64,000 bases of DNA. Source: Natrinema hispanicum (GTDB lineage Archaea > Halobacteriota > Halobacteria > Halobacteriales > Natrialbaceae). Below, in pieces: positions 7,828 through 17,134 of this stretch. Each line of letters begins with the position of its first letter. Within the stretch, counting starts at the first letter, position 1. The DNA lies in the NCBI RefSeq assembly GCF_900111485.1, contig NZ_FOIC01000002.1:62001-126000 (forward strand), read 5' to 3'. Made by a program: the position numbers and the translations under genes. The notes under the pieces were generated by a model. The model worked only from the letters and a program-made list of their open reading frames with translations, was not told the DNA's origin and made no database searches.

Positions 7828-8381
7828 ATATCCGTCTCGGGTTCGGTTGCGACCGTCCGCGCGTCGCGGGCCTCGTAGGCGTTGTATCCCGCAAGTCCGG
7901 CGACCAACAGCCCGGACGCGATCGTGTTCCAGAACGGGCCGCCAGTCATCTCGAGCAATGCTGCCGAGACGATGAGCCAGATACCAAGGATGGCGACCAG
8001 CGATGCAATGGCGGTACTAAGCGGGATGTCGTTGGCCAGACGGTAGTAGTTGTAGCCCGCCGCGACGCCGATAACGAGGCCGACCAGCACGTTGTTCCAG
8101 AGTGGTGCCGCCACCGTCTCGAGGACGACCGTTGACAGCGCGACCCAGACGCCGAGGGCGGCGACGAGCAGGCTGATGACCGACGTCTTGCGCCGGCGCT
8201 CCTCGTCTGCGACTTGGGTCGGGTCGTCACGTGGGTCACGGCCCGTCTCCGTTCGATCACCGAAGCCGGTGCCCGAATCGATGTCGGCCGCTGTCGTTTC
8301 GGTGCGGTTGGGTGGCCCGTCGGCAGTGCCGTCCTCGGGCGGGCCACCCGACCGACGGTCGTCGCTGTTAGGGTCACTCAT
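7824..8381 (-). CDS. SPW-repeat membrane protein
   Basis: A 185-residue protein. A polar, acidic N-terminal 80 residues (probably disordered) precede two SPW-type repeats, each made of two membrane helices. The repeat signature appears as APLWNNVLVGLVIG and GPFWNTIASGLLVAG, each followed by AGYN. Four membrane helices are expected. SPW proteins are common in haloarchaea and actinobacteria and their role is unknown. The ATG at 8379-8381 (MSDPNSDDRRSGG) is the likely start. The gene is monocistronic, and its 3' end overlaps the convergent gene. Confidence 0.8.
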   Translation of the reverse strand: MSDPNSDDRRSGGPPEDGTADGPPNRTETTAADIDSGTGFGDRTETGRDPRDDPTQVADEERRRKTSVISLLVAALGVWVALSTVVLETVAAPLWNNVLVGLVIGVAAGYNYYRLANDIPLSTAIASLVAILGIWLIVSAALLEMTGGPFWNTIASGLLVAGLAGYNAYEARDARTVATEPETDI

Positions 8382-8593
8382 AGCAGACAGCGGTTGGCGC
8401 TCACTCGCAAAAGCGTCCGCGTCCGTTCTTCTCATCACGGTTCGATTGATAGCAGAGACGGTTCCGCATCTCACTGAAACGGACAGTAAACACGTCTTAT
8501 CGACGGGTGAACGCGACTGGCCCGCAGCGAATCTCGCTGGTCATGGCCGAGCGACCGATAGCGTTTTTGATCGTTCGACCGTGACAGTCGCCT

Positions 8594-11332
8594 GTGTACG
8601 TACGCGGAACCGTCGCTGACGAGGTCGACGTGCGGTCGGTGTCGACGAGCTACGGCGAAAGCGAGCTCGCCGAGGTGCCGCTTCGAGTAGCCGACGATGG
8701 GATCGAACCGCCCGGCGACGCGACACCGACGCTTGGCGACGGTGGAACGGCGGCCATCACGGACGGCGACGAGACGACGACGGTGACGCTCTGGAACAAG
8801 TGGACCGAGTCGGCCGAGTTGCTCGAGCCGGGGATGGAACTGCTCGTGACGAACGCGAAAGAAGAGGAATATCAGGGAGAGACGCAGTACGCGACGACGG
8901 GCGACTCGTATGTCGTCGTCGAACCCTCCTTTCTGGTCAGCGTCACGTCGATCCGCAACTGGGTCGAGTGTCCCCGGCTGTACTACCTAAACAAGCTCTC
9001 GGGCGTCCCGCTGAACTATCCCGTCGTCAAGGGGACGCTCGTCCACGAGGTCTTCGGCGACCTCTTGCGGGGCCGCGACCTCGAGGAGTCGATCGAGGCC
9101 CGCATCGAGGAACGGGGTCTCCAACTCGGCCTGCTGGGCGAGACGCCCGATGCCGTCGCCGAAGACGTTCGTGAGAACGCCACAGCAATTGAGGGCTGGC
9201 TCGAGCAGGGCCGGCTCACTGAAGACGACAACTGGCGCTCGGAACAACTGCTCATCAGCGAAACGTTCGGCATCCGTGGTCGGGCCGACGCCATCCGGCG
9301 GGGCGCGCCAGTCGAACTCAAGACAGGGAAAAATCTGAAGAAGGAACCCCGATTCAAGGACAAGGTCCAGGCCGCCTGTTACGCGCTGTTGCTCGAGGAA
9401 CACGGCGGCGACGTCGATACCGGAACCTTACTCTACACGAAGAACTCGGCGCTGGATCGCAACGAAGAGACCGGCGACCTCACCCCTGCGAAGGATTTCT
9501 CGATGGGCGATGGGCTCCTGAAGTACGTCGTCCGCCTGCGCAACGAGATCGCGGCGATGGAGATGTCGGGCGACATCCCGACGGGCTACGAAGCCGACGC
9601 GAAGTGTGAATACTGTTTCGAGCAGGACGCCTGCATGGTCGTCTCCGGCCGCCTCGATCAGGAATCCAAGGCCGGCCAGATCGGCCAACCGCTGCCCGAG
9701 GCGGAACGCGAGTACTTCGAGCGCTTCTACCGGGCGATCGAGGAGGAACGCCATGAGGTCCACCGCGAGTACGCCAAACTCTGGGAACAGAGCGCCGAGG
9801 AACGGGCCGATGACGACCGCGCGCTGATCGACCTCGAGTTCGTCGAAAAACGTCCGCTCGAGGGCAGCCGCTGGGAACTCAGAGCGCGCCGCGAGGGCGG
9901 GGCGACGTCGAAGCTCCGCGAGGGCGACCTCGTCCTTGCCAGCGACGGCCACCCGGTTCGGGGCGACTCCGAGTTGGCACGGATCGAGCGGTTAGACGAC
10001 GAGATCGTGCTGACAGCAGACGAGCCAGTCGAAGTCACACGCCTCGACGTCTATCCGTCCGAACTGACGACTGACCGGCTGCTCGTCGCGATGCACGACG
10101 CGCTCTTGAAAGGCGACGAGCGACGCAAGGATATCCTGTTCGGCCGTTCCGAACCGGAGTTCGAAGCGATCGACGAGACGTTCATCGACAACAACGAGCG
10201 CCAGAACGAGGCCGTGACGAAAGCCGTCGGCGCGCAGGACTGTGCGCTGATCCACGGCCCGCCGGGTACCGGGAAGACCTATACCATCGCCCAGGCCATC
10301 CGTGCGATGGTCGAGCGCGGCGAGCGCGTCCTGCTGTCGGCCTTTACCAATCGTGCCGTCGACAACGCACTCGAGGCCACCCTCGAGCAGTTAGAGAACG
10401 TAATCGATACCGACCGCGTCGTCCGCGTCGGCTCCGAAAGTGGCGTTCGTGAGGATATGGAATCGCACCGACTCGAGCGCGCGGGCGATCCCGACGACCG
10501 CGTTGCGAAACTGCAGAACGCACAGGTCGTGGCGGCGACGACCGCGACCTGTGGCTCGCGGGTGATGAAAGAGCAGGCCTTCGACGTGGCGCTGGTCGAC
10601 GAGGCAGCCCAGCTCACCGAGCCGGGAACCTGTGCGGCGATCAATCTGGCCGAGCGGTTCGTTCTCGTCGGCGACCACGAGCAGTTGCCGCCCGTCGTAC
10701 GTGCCGAGAACGACCTCACCGAGTCGCTATTTGAACGGCTCGTCGATCTGTATCCCGATGCCGGCGTCATGCTCGACCGTCAGTACCGGATGAACCAGCG
10801 CATTCAGGCCTTCGCCTCTACCGAATTCTACGACGGCCAACTGCGGCCTGCAACGCCGTCGGTCGCAGGGCGGACGCTCGACGATCTCGAGGGCGTCTCC
10901 AGTGAGGCGCTGCCCGCAACGTTACAGGACCCAGTCACGTTCGTCGGCGTCGAAGGTGATCGAAGCCGGTACACCGACAGCGAGGAAGCCGCCCGAATCG
11001 CCGATCTAATCGAGGCGTACGAGGCCGCCGGCCTCGAGCACTCCGAGATCGGTGTCATCGCACCCTTCCGCGCGCAGGTCTCGGAAATATCGAAACACGT
11101 CCCCGACGACGTCGCCGTCGACACCGTCGACCGCTTTCAGGGCTCGAGTCAAGAGGTCATCATCGTCTCGTTCACTGCGACCGATACGTTAGAGGGGCCG
11201 ATCTTCGAGGATTATCGCCGGATCAACGTCGCGTTGACTCGGCCCAAACGCGCGCTCGTGCTGGTCGGCGACGCGCAGGCACTTGCATCCGATCCGGTCT
11301 ACGAGCGCATGCTCGCATGGGCACGACGGTAA
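8594..11332 (+). CDS. Dna2-type fused RecB/Cas4-like nuclease and SF1 helicase
   Basis: A 912-residue DNA repair and replication enzyme. Residues 1-110 look like an OB-fold-type DNA-binding region. Residues 115-350 form a RecB/Cas4-family nuclease: Cys126 plus Cys338/341/347 fit an Fe-S cluster clasp, and the active site comprises His151, Asp232 and ELK (Glu241, Lys243). The C-terminal half is an SF1B helicase with Walker A GPPGTGKT (about 554-561), DEAA, QYRMN and a late VALTRPK motif. This order matches eukaryotic and archaeal Dna2, which trims flaps and resects ends. GTG 8594 lies about 27 bases after a T-rich box (TTTTTGATC), which suits a leaderless transcript. Monocistronic. Confidence 0.9.
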   Translation: MYVRGTVADEVDVRSVSTSYGESELAEVPLRVADDGIEPPGDATPTLGDGGTAAITDGDETTTVTLWNKWTESAELLEPGMELLVTNAKEEEYQGETQYATTGDSYVVVEPSFLVSVTSIRNWVECPRLYYLNKLSGVPLNYPVVKGTLVHEVFGDLLRGRDLEESIEARIEERGLQLGLLGETPDAVAEDVRENATAIEGWLEQGRLTEDDNWRSEQLLISETFGIRGRADAIRRGAPVELKTGKNLKKEPRFKDKVQAACYALLLEEHGGDVDTGTLLYTKNSALDRNEETGDLTPAKDFSMGDGLLKYVVRLRNEIAAMEMSGDIPTGYEADAKCEYCFEQDACMVVSGRLDQESKAGQIGQPLPEAEREYFERFYRAIEEERHEVHREYAKLWEQSAEERADDDRALIDLEFVEKRPLEGSRWELRARREGGATSKLREGDLVLASDGHPVRGDSELARIERLDDEIVLTADEPVEVTRLDVYPSELTTDRLLVAMHDALLKGDERRKDILFGRSEPEFEAIDETFIDNNERQNEAVTKAVGAQDCALIHGPPGTGKTYTIAQAIRAMVERGERVLLSAFTNRAVDNALEATLEQLENVIDTDRVVRVGSESGVREDMESHRLERAGDPDDRVAKLQNAQVVAATTATCGSRVMKEQAFDVALVDEAAQLTEPGTCAAINLAERFVLVGDHEQLPPVVRAENDLTESLFERLVDLYPDAGVMLDRQYRMNQRIQAFASTEFYDGQLRPATPSVAGRTLDDLEGVSSEALPATLQDPVTFVGVEGDRSRYTDSEEAARIADLIEAYEAAGLEHSEIGVIAPFRAQVSEISKHVPDDVAVDTVDRFQGSSQEVIIVSFTATDTLEGPIFEDYRRINVALTRPKRALVLVGDAQALASDPVYERMLAWARR

Positions 11333-11392
11333 CGTGTCTGGACGGCATGAAACTCCGACATTTATCTTCCGCTGCGCGTAACGACCGATGAA

Positions 11393-12232
11393 ATGCGACT
11401 CGAGGAGCAGAGTGCGCTCGTCCGAGATGCCGTCACCGCCGAGTACGCAGAGATCGTCGTCTTCATCACCGAACTTGGCGGAACGACCGCACTCATGCTC
11501 CTGCTCGCAGTGCTGTTCTGGTGGTCGAGCCGTCGTCGAAGCGCGCTCGTGATCAGTTACGCGGTCGCAGGACTGGCGCTTATGCTCTCGCTGAAGACGC
11601 TGTTTGCGCTGCCGCGGCCGCCAGCAGATGCCATGCTCGTTGCACTCGAGGACGAACGCACCGGATACGGCTTCCCGAGCGGACATGCTTTCGCCGCGGC
11701 CGTCGTCTACGGCGGGCTCGTCTCTGCGTACGACCGGACTCGGGACCGACGGGCGCTGCTTGCTGCCGGGGCGCTCGTCGTCCTCGTCTCGCTTTCGCGG
11801 GTCGTTCTCGGTGTCCACTACCTCGGCGACGTGATCGTCGGTGCGGTCCTCGGGGTCGCGTTCGTCGTCGCCATGGACCGGCTCACGGGTGGCGATCCGA
11901 CGATCGGCTTCGCGACCGCGTTCGTCCTCTCGGTTCCCGCGGTCGTCATCGCTGGCGGGACGACCGACTCGTTGCTCGGTCTCGGCGGCTCGATTGGCGG
12001 CCTGCTGGGCTCGCAACGGCTTTCGGCCCTGCCAGAACTGCGTTCCCGGCTCGAGGGACTCGTTCTTCTCCTCGTCGGTGGAGGATTCGTGGCCGTCGTC
12101 CAAGCCGCTGAATCTGCCGTCGAAGCGGTCGAACCCCTCCTGGTCGTGCTCTACGCGATTCTCGTTACCAGCATCCTCCTCGCGCCGGCCGCCGTCGGCC
12201 GGCTCGAGGTCGACGCATTCGAGTCGCGGTGA
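11393..12232 (+). CDS. PAP2-superfamily membrane phosphatase
   Basis: A 279-residue integral membrane protein. The acid phosphatase/PAP2 triad of motifs is complete: KTLFALPRPP (about residues 66-75), YGFPSGHAF (about 90-98, with the acid His), and SRVVLGVHYLGDV (about 131-143, with the nucleophilic His). About eight helices are predicted, the last four beyond the catalytic core. It probably dephosphorylates isoprenoid or phospholipid-type phosphates at the membrane. A TTTATCTT box 26-30 bases before ATG 11393 supports a leaderless start there; an ATG five bases earlier is out of frame. Confidence 0.9.
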   Translation: MRLEEQSALVRDAVTAEYAEIVVFITELGGTTALMLLLAVLFWWSSRRRSALVISYAVAGLALMLSLKTLFALPRPPADAMLVALEDERTGYGFPSGHAFAAAVVYGGLVSAYDRTRDRRALLAAGALVVLVSLSRVVLGVHYLGDVIVGAVLGVAFVVAMDRLTGGDPTIGFATAFVLSVPAVVIAGGTTDSLLGLGGSIGGLLGSQRLSALPELRSRLEGLVLLLVGGGFVAVVQAAESAVEAVEPLLVVLYAILVTSILLAPAAVGRLEVDAFESR

Positions 12233-12343
12233 GCGTCGTCCGACGGTCGGTGGTAGCACCGTCGATTCGCTGGTGTCCAATATCACGCAGACGATCACGC
12301 TATCGAACCAATACTTATTGTTAGCAGCCCTATATGATGATAC

Positions 12344-12658
12344 ATGGAACTCGTCACCACTGAAACGGTCCCCGGCCGCGAGGTTCACGAATCGCTTGGC
12401 ATCGCACGCGGAAATACGGTCAAAGCGCGAAACGTCGGCCGCGATATCACACAGTCGATCCGTAATATCACCGGCGGTGAGCTCAAAGCCTACTCGGAAC
12501 TGCTGACCGACGCGCGCGACGAGGCGATGTCACGCATGGTCGCGGACGCCGAGTCGATGGGTGCCGACGCCGTCGTCAACGTCCGACTCGAGAGTTCCGA
12601 AATCGCAAACGGCGGCTCGGAAGTCATCGCCTACGGCACGGCCGTCCGACTCGACTGA
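12344..12658 (+). CDS. UPF0145 (YbjQ) family protein
   Basis: A 104-residue cytoplasmic protein of the YbjQ/UPF0145 family. It carries the family pattern: a strand ending in a GREVHESLGIARG turn, a central helix (LKAYSELLTDARDEAMSRM), then GADAVVNVRLESSE and the final VIAYGTAVRL strand. Members form pentamers or decamers of unknown function. An ATACTTATTG box centred about 27 bases before the ATG indicates a leaderless transcript. It is followed by convergent genes on the minus strand. Confidence 0.9.
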   Translation: MELVTTETVPGREVHESLGIARGNTVKARNVGRDITQSIRNITGGELKAYSELLTDARDEAMSRMVADAESMGADAVVNVRLESSEIANGGSEVIAYGTAVRLD

Positions 12659-12722
12659 GACGGCCTCCTCTCAGACGGTCTGATTGTCGTCGACGCGCTA
12701 AAAACTCGCTTGCTCGAGCCGC

Positions 12723-13724
12723 TCACTCCTCACGATCCGCCTGCTCCCAGAGTGGATACAGCTCGTCCTCGATCGGCTCGGTAATGGACTCATCGTCGAG
12801 GATGAGTTCCGGTTTGTCACCCTCGAGCGCGCCGACGGTGCCGATCGCCGCAGCTTCAATCTCCGCAGCCTCGAGATCGGCAAGACACGCCTCGAGCGCG
12901 TCCTCGGGAACGGTCGCGAGCAACGCGCCGGAGCCGAAGATTCGCAACGGATCGACGCCGGCGGCAGCACACAGCGTCGCCGTCGGCTTGCGGACCGGAA
13001 CGGCATCGCGAGCCACCTCGAGCCGGACGTCCGAGGCGCGGGCCACCTCGAGCAAGCCCGACGTGACGCCGCCTTCTGTGGGGTCGTGCATCGCCGTCGC
13101 GTACTCGCGGACGATTTGGGCCTCGGGAACGACGCTGATCTCCTCGAGATAGCCCGCAGCACGCTCACGGATTTCAGGAGCGATATCGAGGTCGTCGCCG
13201 AAGTCCGCCGCGAGGATAGCCGACCCCTCGATACCTGCTGCTTTGGTGAGGACGACGGCATCGCCTGGCTCAGCTCCGCCGGTCGGAACGTACCGCTCGG
13301 TCGCCCCTATCGCCGTCAACGAGAGCAGCGGCCGCTCAAGTTGATCGACGTACTCCGAGTGACCACCGACGATCGACGCGCCGAGTTCACGCGCTGCGGC
13401 GTCGAGGTCACGAGAGATTTCCTCGAGGACGTCCGTGTCGACGCCGGTCGGGAGCAATACGACGGCGGTCAGCCAGCGCGGGTCGGCCCCTGAGACGGCG
13501 ATGTCGTTGGTAGCGACGGCGATGCCGAGTTGGCCAACCTGCGAGGCGGCCAGCGAAATCGGATCGGAGCTGACCACGAGCGTTCCCTCGCCGTCGGGCC
13601 AGTCGATCGCGGCGGCGTCCTCGCCCTCGGCCGGGCCCTGTAATACCGTCTCGTCGGTCTCGGTCGCCCCCGTTCGCTGAAAGACGTGCGTGAGCAGGTC
13701 GTCCGGACTCACCTTGCCGGGCAT
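12723..13724 (-). CDS. AIR synthase-related (HypE/ThiL-like) protein
   Basis: A 333-residue ATP-dependent phosphotransfer-type protein of the PurM/HypE/ThiL/SelD superfamily. The N-terminal AIRS domain has EGEDAAAIDW, the SSDPIS metal loop, GQLGIAVATNDIAVSGADPRW (residues about 64-84) and GGHSEYV. The C-terminal domain begins near GDAVVLTKAAGIEGSAILA and includes a DPTEGGV ATP loop. No hydrogenase genes lie near it, so HypE proper is unlikely; many haloarchaea carry such an uncharacterised paralogue. The stop of the LLM oxidoreductase gene lies 59 bases upstream on the same strand, so the two may be co-transcribed. The substrate is unknown. Confidence 0.85.
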   Translation of the reverse strand: MPGKVSPDDLLTHVFQRTGATETDETVLQGPAEGEDAAAIDWPDGEGTLVVSSDPISLAASQVGQLGIAVATNDIAVSGADPRWLTAVVLLPTGVDTDVLEEISRDLDAAARELGASIVGGHSEYVDQLERPLLSLTAIGATERYVPTGGAEPGDAVVLTKAAGIEGSAILAADFGDDLDIAPEIRERAAGYLEEISVVPEAQIVREYATAMHDPTEGGVTSGLLEVARASDVRLEVARDAVPVRKPTATLCAAAGVDPLRIFGSGALLATVPEDALEACLADLEAAEIEAAAIGTVGALEGDKPELILDDESITEPIEDELYPLWEQADREE

Positions 13725-13783
13725 ACCACGAACTGGGTCGATGCGCGGCTTGTAGCTGTCGAAGAACTCGCTTCTCGATTCGC

Positions 13784-14785
13784 TCAGGCGTCAGGCGCGA
13801 CCGCGTCCATCGTCCGGCGAATCCCCGTCTCGTCGGCACCACGCGGGAAGCTGACTGCGATGGCGTCGAGCCCGTCGATCGCCTCGTAACGTGCGAGTTG
13901 CTCACGAGCCGTCTCCACATCGCCGACCGCACAGAGATCGTCGAGAATGTCCTCGTCGACCAACTCGAGCGCGCGCTCGCGGTCGCCAGCCTGCCAGGCG
14001 TCGTAGATGTCAGCTGCCTCGTCGTAGCCTTGGCGCTCGAGGGAATCGCGGTAGAACGTCCCCATCCCGCCGATATAGAAGGCGACGTGCTGGCGGGCGA
14101 GCGCGCGGGCTTCCTGGGGATCGTCAAGCACACAGCAGGTGACGCCGGCGGTGACCCGGACGTCATCGGAGTCACGATCACCGAGGGCAGCACCGCGTTC
14201 GATGTCCTCGAGTCGGGTTTCGATCCCCTCGGGCGTGAGCATGATACCGTGCCAGCCGTCGGCAAAGCGACCCGCGAGTTCGACCGCCTTGGGTCCCATG
14301 CCGGTGACCTCGATCGGTGGGGGCGTTTCCGGCGGGTCACAGCGCAGGCGAAACCCCGACAGCTCGAAGTCGTCGCCGTCGTAGTCGACTGGTTCGCCCG
14401 AGAGGACCTGTCGGACGATTTCGACCGTCTCACGGGTTCGTTTGAGCGGGTTGCCGTACGTCATCCCGTGCCAGTTTTCGATCACGACGGGGCCACTCGG
14501 GCCGAGTCCCAGCCGGAACCGGCCCTCCGAGAGTTCCTGAAGTGTCGCCGCCGTCTGACCCAGCAAGGCCGGCGACCGCGAGTAAGTGTTGAGAATGCTC
14601 GAGCCGACATCGATCGACTGCGTTCGCTCGGCCATCGCCGAAAGGACGGTGACGGCGTCGCGACCCCACGTCTCGGGGAGCCATGCACAGTCGTAGTCGG
14701 CGTCTTCAGCCGCCTGCGTATAGTCGACGATCGAGTCGATCGTCGGCTGTGCAGCGACGGGAAGGTGGACATCTCTGTCAGTCAT
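13784..14785 (-). CDS. LLM-class F420-dependent oxidoreductase
   Basis: A TIM-barrel oxidoreductase of the bacterial luciferase-like family, 333 residues, probably using coenzyme F420. Landmarks are CAWLPETWGRDAVTVLSA (residues about 31-48), IDVGSSILNTYSRSP, GLGPSGP, ENWHGM, and EVTGMGPKAVELAG with GRFADGWHG in the second half. This pattern fits the methylene-H4MPT-reductase-like subgroup common in haloarchaea. Two ATGs are possible: 14785 (MTDRDVHLP) and 14791, two codons further upstream. The AIR-synthase-like gene lies downstream on the same strand, and the AIM24 gene is divergent. Substrate unknown. Confidence 0.9.
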   Translation of the reverse strand: MTDRDVHLPVAAQPTIDSIVDYTQAAEDADYDCAWLPETWGRDAVTVLSAMAERTQSIDVGSSILNTYSRSPALLGQTAATLQELSEGRFRLGLGPSGPVVIENWHGMTYGNPLKRTRETVEIVRQVLSGEPVDYDGDDFELSGFRLRCDPPETPPPIEVTGMGPKAVELAGRFADGWHGIMLTPEGIETRLEDIERGAALGDRDSDDVRVTAGVTCCVLDDPQEARALARQHVAFYIGGMGTFYRDSLERQGYDEAADIYDAWQAGDRERALELVDEDILDDLCAVGDVETAREQLARYEAIDGLDAIAVSFPRGADETGIRRTMDAVAPDA

Positions 14786-14952
14786 CGTCATACACAGTTG
14801 GCGTACTGCCTTTTGGCTGTATGGAAACCGGAGACGACCTGTCTCCCGTTTATCACAGCACACCCATCCCGGATACCAGCTTCTAACCAGTCCGATAGCG
14901 ATGAAACTCGAGGAAACATTCAAACCACTGTACAAATTAATGGACTGTCATT

Positions 14953-15600
14953 ATGGACTTAGAAGAGTTCGTACACTCGAACGAACCGGACGCAGATCAC
15001 AGCGGCTTCGAAAAAGCCAATAAACGACTGCTCGACATCGCCGTCGATGGAACGGTGATGGTAAAAGCCGGCTCGATGATCGGGTACACCGGCGAGCTGA
15101 CGTTCACCGGAAAGTCGTCCGCCGAAGGTGGATTGACCGGGTTCGTCAAGGATGCGGTGTCCAGCGAAGGGACACCGGTGATGGAAGCCGAAGGGGAGGG
15201 GCATCTCTACGTCGCCGATCAGGGAAAGAAGGTCCAGCTCCTCGAGCTCGACGCGGACCAGTCGATTTCGGTCAACGGCACTGACGTACTCGCGTTCGAA
15301 TCAACGATCGACTACGAGATCAACACGATTAGCAGCCTCTCGGAAGTCGCTGCCGGGGGTCTGACGAACGTCTATCTCACTGGTCCCGGTTCGGTTGCGA
15401 TCTCGACGCACGGCGATCCACTGGTGATGACACCGCCGGTAGTCACGGACCCGGACGCGACCGTCGCCTGGAGTACCAATCTCTCGCCGTCGTTTGCGAC
15501 CAATAAAACGATCGAGATCGGTCAAACCTCTGGAGAAAGTATTCAGATGGAGTTCACCGGCTCGGACGGGTTCGTCGTCATCCAGCCGTACGAAGAATAA
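14953..15600 (+). CDS. AIM24-family protein
   Basis: A 215-residue protein of the AIM24 (TIGR00266) family, which forms a double-psi or TRAP-like beta structure. Features are GTVMVKAGSMIGYTGEL (residues about 33-49), GHLYVADQGKKVQLLEL, LAFESTIDYEI and GPGSVAISTHGDPL, then an elongated set of strands to the C-terminus. The yeast protein affects mitochondrial organisation; prokaryotic members are uncharacterised. No membrane helix or signal peptide is visible. The gene is divergent from the LLM oxidoreductase gene, sharing a 167-base AT-richer promoter region with it. Confidence 0.9.
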   Translation: MDLEEFVHSNEPDADHSGFEKANKRLLDIAVDGTVMVKAGSMIGYTGELTFTGKSSAEGGLTGFVKDAVSSEGTPVMEAEGEGHLYVADQGKKVQLLELDADQSISVNGTDVLAFESTIDYEINTISSLSEVAAGGLTNVYLTGPGSVAISTHGDPLVMTPPVVTDPDATVAWSTNLSPSFATNKTIEIGQTSGESIQMEFTGSDGFVVIQPYEE

Positions 15601-15718
15601 CGCAGGGTACGACAGGCAGGTAATTTGTTACTAGATGTCGTTTCACTTGCAAACCCCAGCTAGCAGTACCTGTGTGAGAACATATCGTTAAGTGGCTCGC
15701 GGTTGCTGTCAGAGATCG

Positions 15719-16435
15719 ATGAGTGGCTGCGAGTCGACCGACGGCTGGGAGGCCGTCTTCTGGGACATCGGTGGCGTCATCCTTGCGCTCGACTCCGTCC
15801 AGCGAGCCCACGCCGAGTTCGTCGCACGCCTTCTCGAGCACCACAGCATCGAGACGACGCTCGAGGCGGCCATCGACACGTGGCAGACGACCGTCGGGGA
15901 GTACTTTCGTGAGCGTGATGGGACCGAGTTCCGCGCTGCTCGCGAGGCCTATCACCGCGGTATCGAGGCGATCGTCGGCGAGGAGGTGCCCCGAGACGAG
16001 TGGGCCCCACACGTCGACGACGTTATCCGGTCGTCACTCAAGCCGGTCTCGGGTGCACCCGAGACGATCGCGCGACTGGCCGACCGGGACGTCCATGTCG
16101 GCGTCGTCAGCGATATCGACGACGCGGAGGGGCGTGCCATACTTGAGGGGTTCGGCGTCTGTGAGCACCTCGACTCGATGACCACGTCCGAAGAAGTCGG
16201 TCGGACCAAGCCCGACCCGGCAATCTTCGAGACGGCCCTCGAGAAAGCCGACGCCGAACCGGGACGATCGCTGATGATCGGTGATCGGTACACACACGAC
16301 GTGAGAGGGGCTGCCGCGGTTGGCATGTGTGGTGTGGCGTTCGGCGCTGCCGATGGTCCCGCCGTCTCCTATCGTATTGACACACCCGAAGAGGTGCTCG
16401 AGATCCTCGATGAAGAGCGACCGGAGACAGCATGA
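15719..16435 (+). CDS. HAD-superfamily hydrolase
   Basis: A 238-residue phosphatase-like protein. Motif I is VFWDIGGVI (nucleophilic Asp near residue 17, with Gly in place of the usual second Asp). Motif II is in VVSDIDD, motif III is the Lys of GRTKPDPAIF, and motif IV is MIGDRYTHDV. A helical cap domain lies between motifs I and II (residues about 25-105). This is subfamily IA, related to phosphoglycolate and 2-haloacid hydrolases. The ATG at 15719 follows an ATATCGTTAAG box by about 27 bases, indicating a leaderless transcript. Substrate unknown. The downstream neighbour is convergent. Confidence 0.9.
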   Translation: MSGCESTDGWEAVFWDIGGVILALDSVQRAHAEFVARLLEHHSIETTLEAAIDTWQTTVGEYFRERDGTEFRAAREAYHRGIEAIVGEEVPRDEWAPHVDDVIRSSLKPVSGAPETIARLADRDVHVGVVSDIDDAEGRAILEGFGVCEHLDSMTTSEEVGRTKPDPAIFETALEKADAEPGRSLMIGDRYTHDVRGAAAVGMCGVAFGAADGPAVSYRIDTPEEVLEILDEERPETA

Positions 16436-16526
16436 CAAAATCGGCGCTCGCCGAACGAACGAAACGTCTCATTGACAGTGACGAGCCGCTATCGCACACG
16501 AAGCCGAACCGCGATAGAACGGGTCG

Positions 16527-17051
16527 TCACCGCTCGCTGCGTTCCTTGCCGAGGTCTTCGTAGATCTGGGGATCAGTCTGGAACTTGAGGACGTTATGAA
16601 CCGCCGAGTTTCGAACGTTCTCGATGACCTTGCCGTGTTTCGAGTAGCAGTCGTGGATCCACTTGGGAACTTCCTGCCGGTCGCGAAACATCATGATCGT
16701 CTTCCACTGGTACTCCCCATCGGCGAGGAAGAAAAACAGGGTATGTTTGTCCGCTCGGATGTCCTCCATCGCGGCCCGCCAGTGGTCGGCGAAGTGTTCG
16801 GTATTGAACTTGAACTCGAACAGCGCAAAGATATAATATTCCTCGTTGGGGATTATCGCCTCGCGGAAAACCCCCTCGTCGCGCATCCGTCGGATCGACT
16901 CGCTGACGGTGACGTGGGAGACGTCGATGTCGTACTTGTCCTCGAGGACCGTGGTGAGCTCCCGCGAGGAGAGCTGTGGATCGTCGGCAAGCTCGGTGAG
17001 AATCGCGATATCCCGATCTTTAAAATCCCAATTCGGTGGATCGCTGCTCAT
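16527..17051 (-). CDS. Lrp/AsnC-like winged-helix regulator
   Basis: A 174-residue DNA-binding protein. Residues 12-68 form a winged helix, with DRDIAILTELADDPQLSSRELT and VSESIRRMRDEGVF as the turn and recognition region. The rest resembles a ligand-sensing alpha/beta domain (YYIFALFEFKFN, HTLFFFLADGEYQWKT), but it is not a textbook RAM domain. The ATG at 17049-17051 gives MSSDPPNWDFKD. The Lhr-type helicase stop lies 83 bases upstream on the same strand. The target and effector are unknown; autoregulation is a reasonable guess only. Confidence 0.85.
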   Translation of the reverse strand: MSSDPPNWDFKDRDIAILTELADDPQLSSRELTTVLEDKYDIDVSHVTVSESIRRMRDEGVFREAIIPNEEYYIFALFEFKFNTEHFADHWRAAMEDIRADKHTLFFFLADGEYQWKTIMMFRDRQEVPKWIHDCYSKHGKVIENVRNSAVHNVLKFQTDPQIYEDLGKERSER

Positions 17052-17134
17052 GCTAATGCAACTGTCGTGGCGGCCCTGATATAGATTGATATTAGATCGA
17101 TCGGACGGCCGTCGTGCGTTCGCATGCAGTGACG

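Noticed and set aside
11189-12388. A 399-codon minus-strand frame covering the PAP2 gene and parts of its neighbours.
   Set aside because: Very charged and repetitive, without motifs, and opposite a gene with complete PAP2 signatures.
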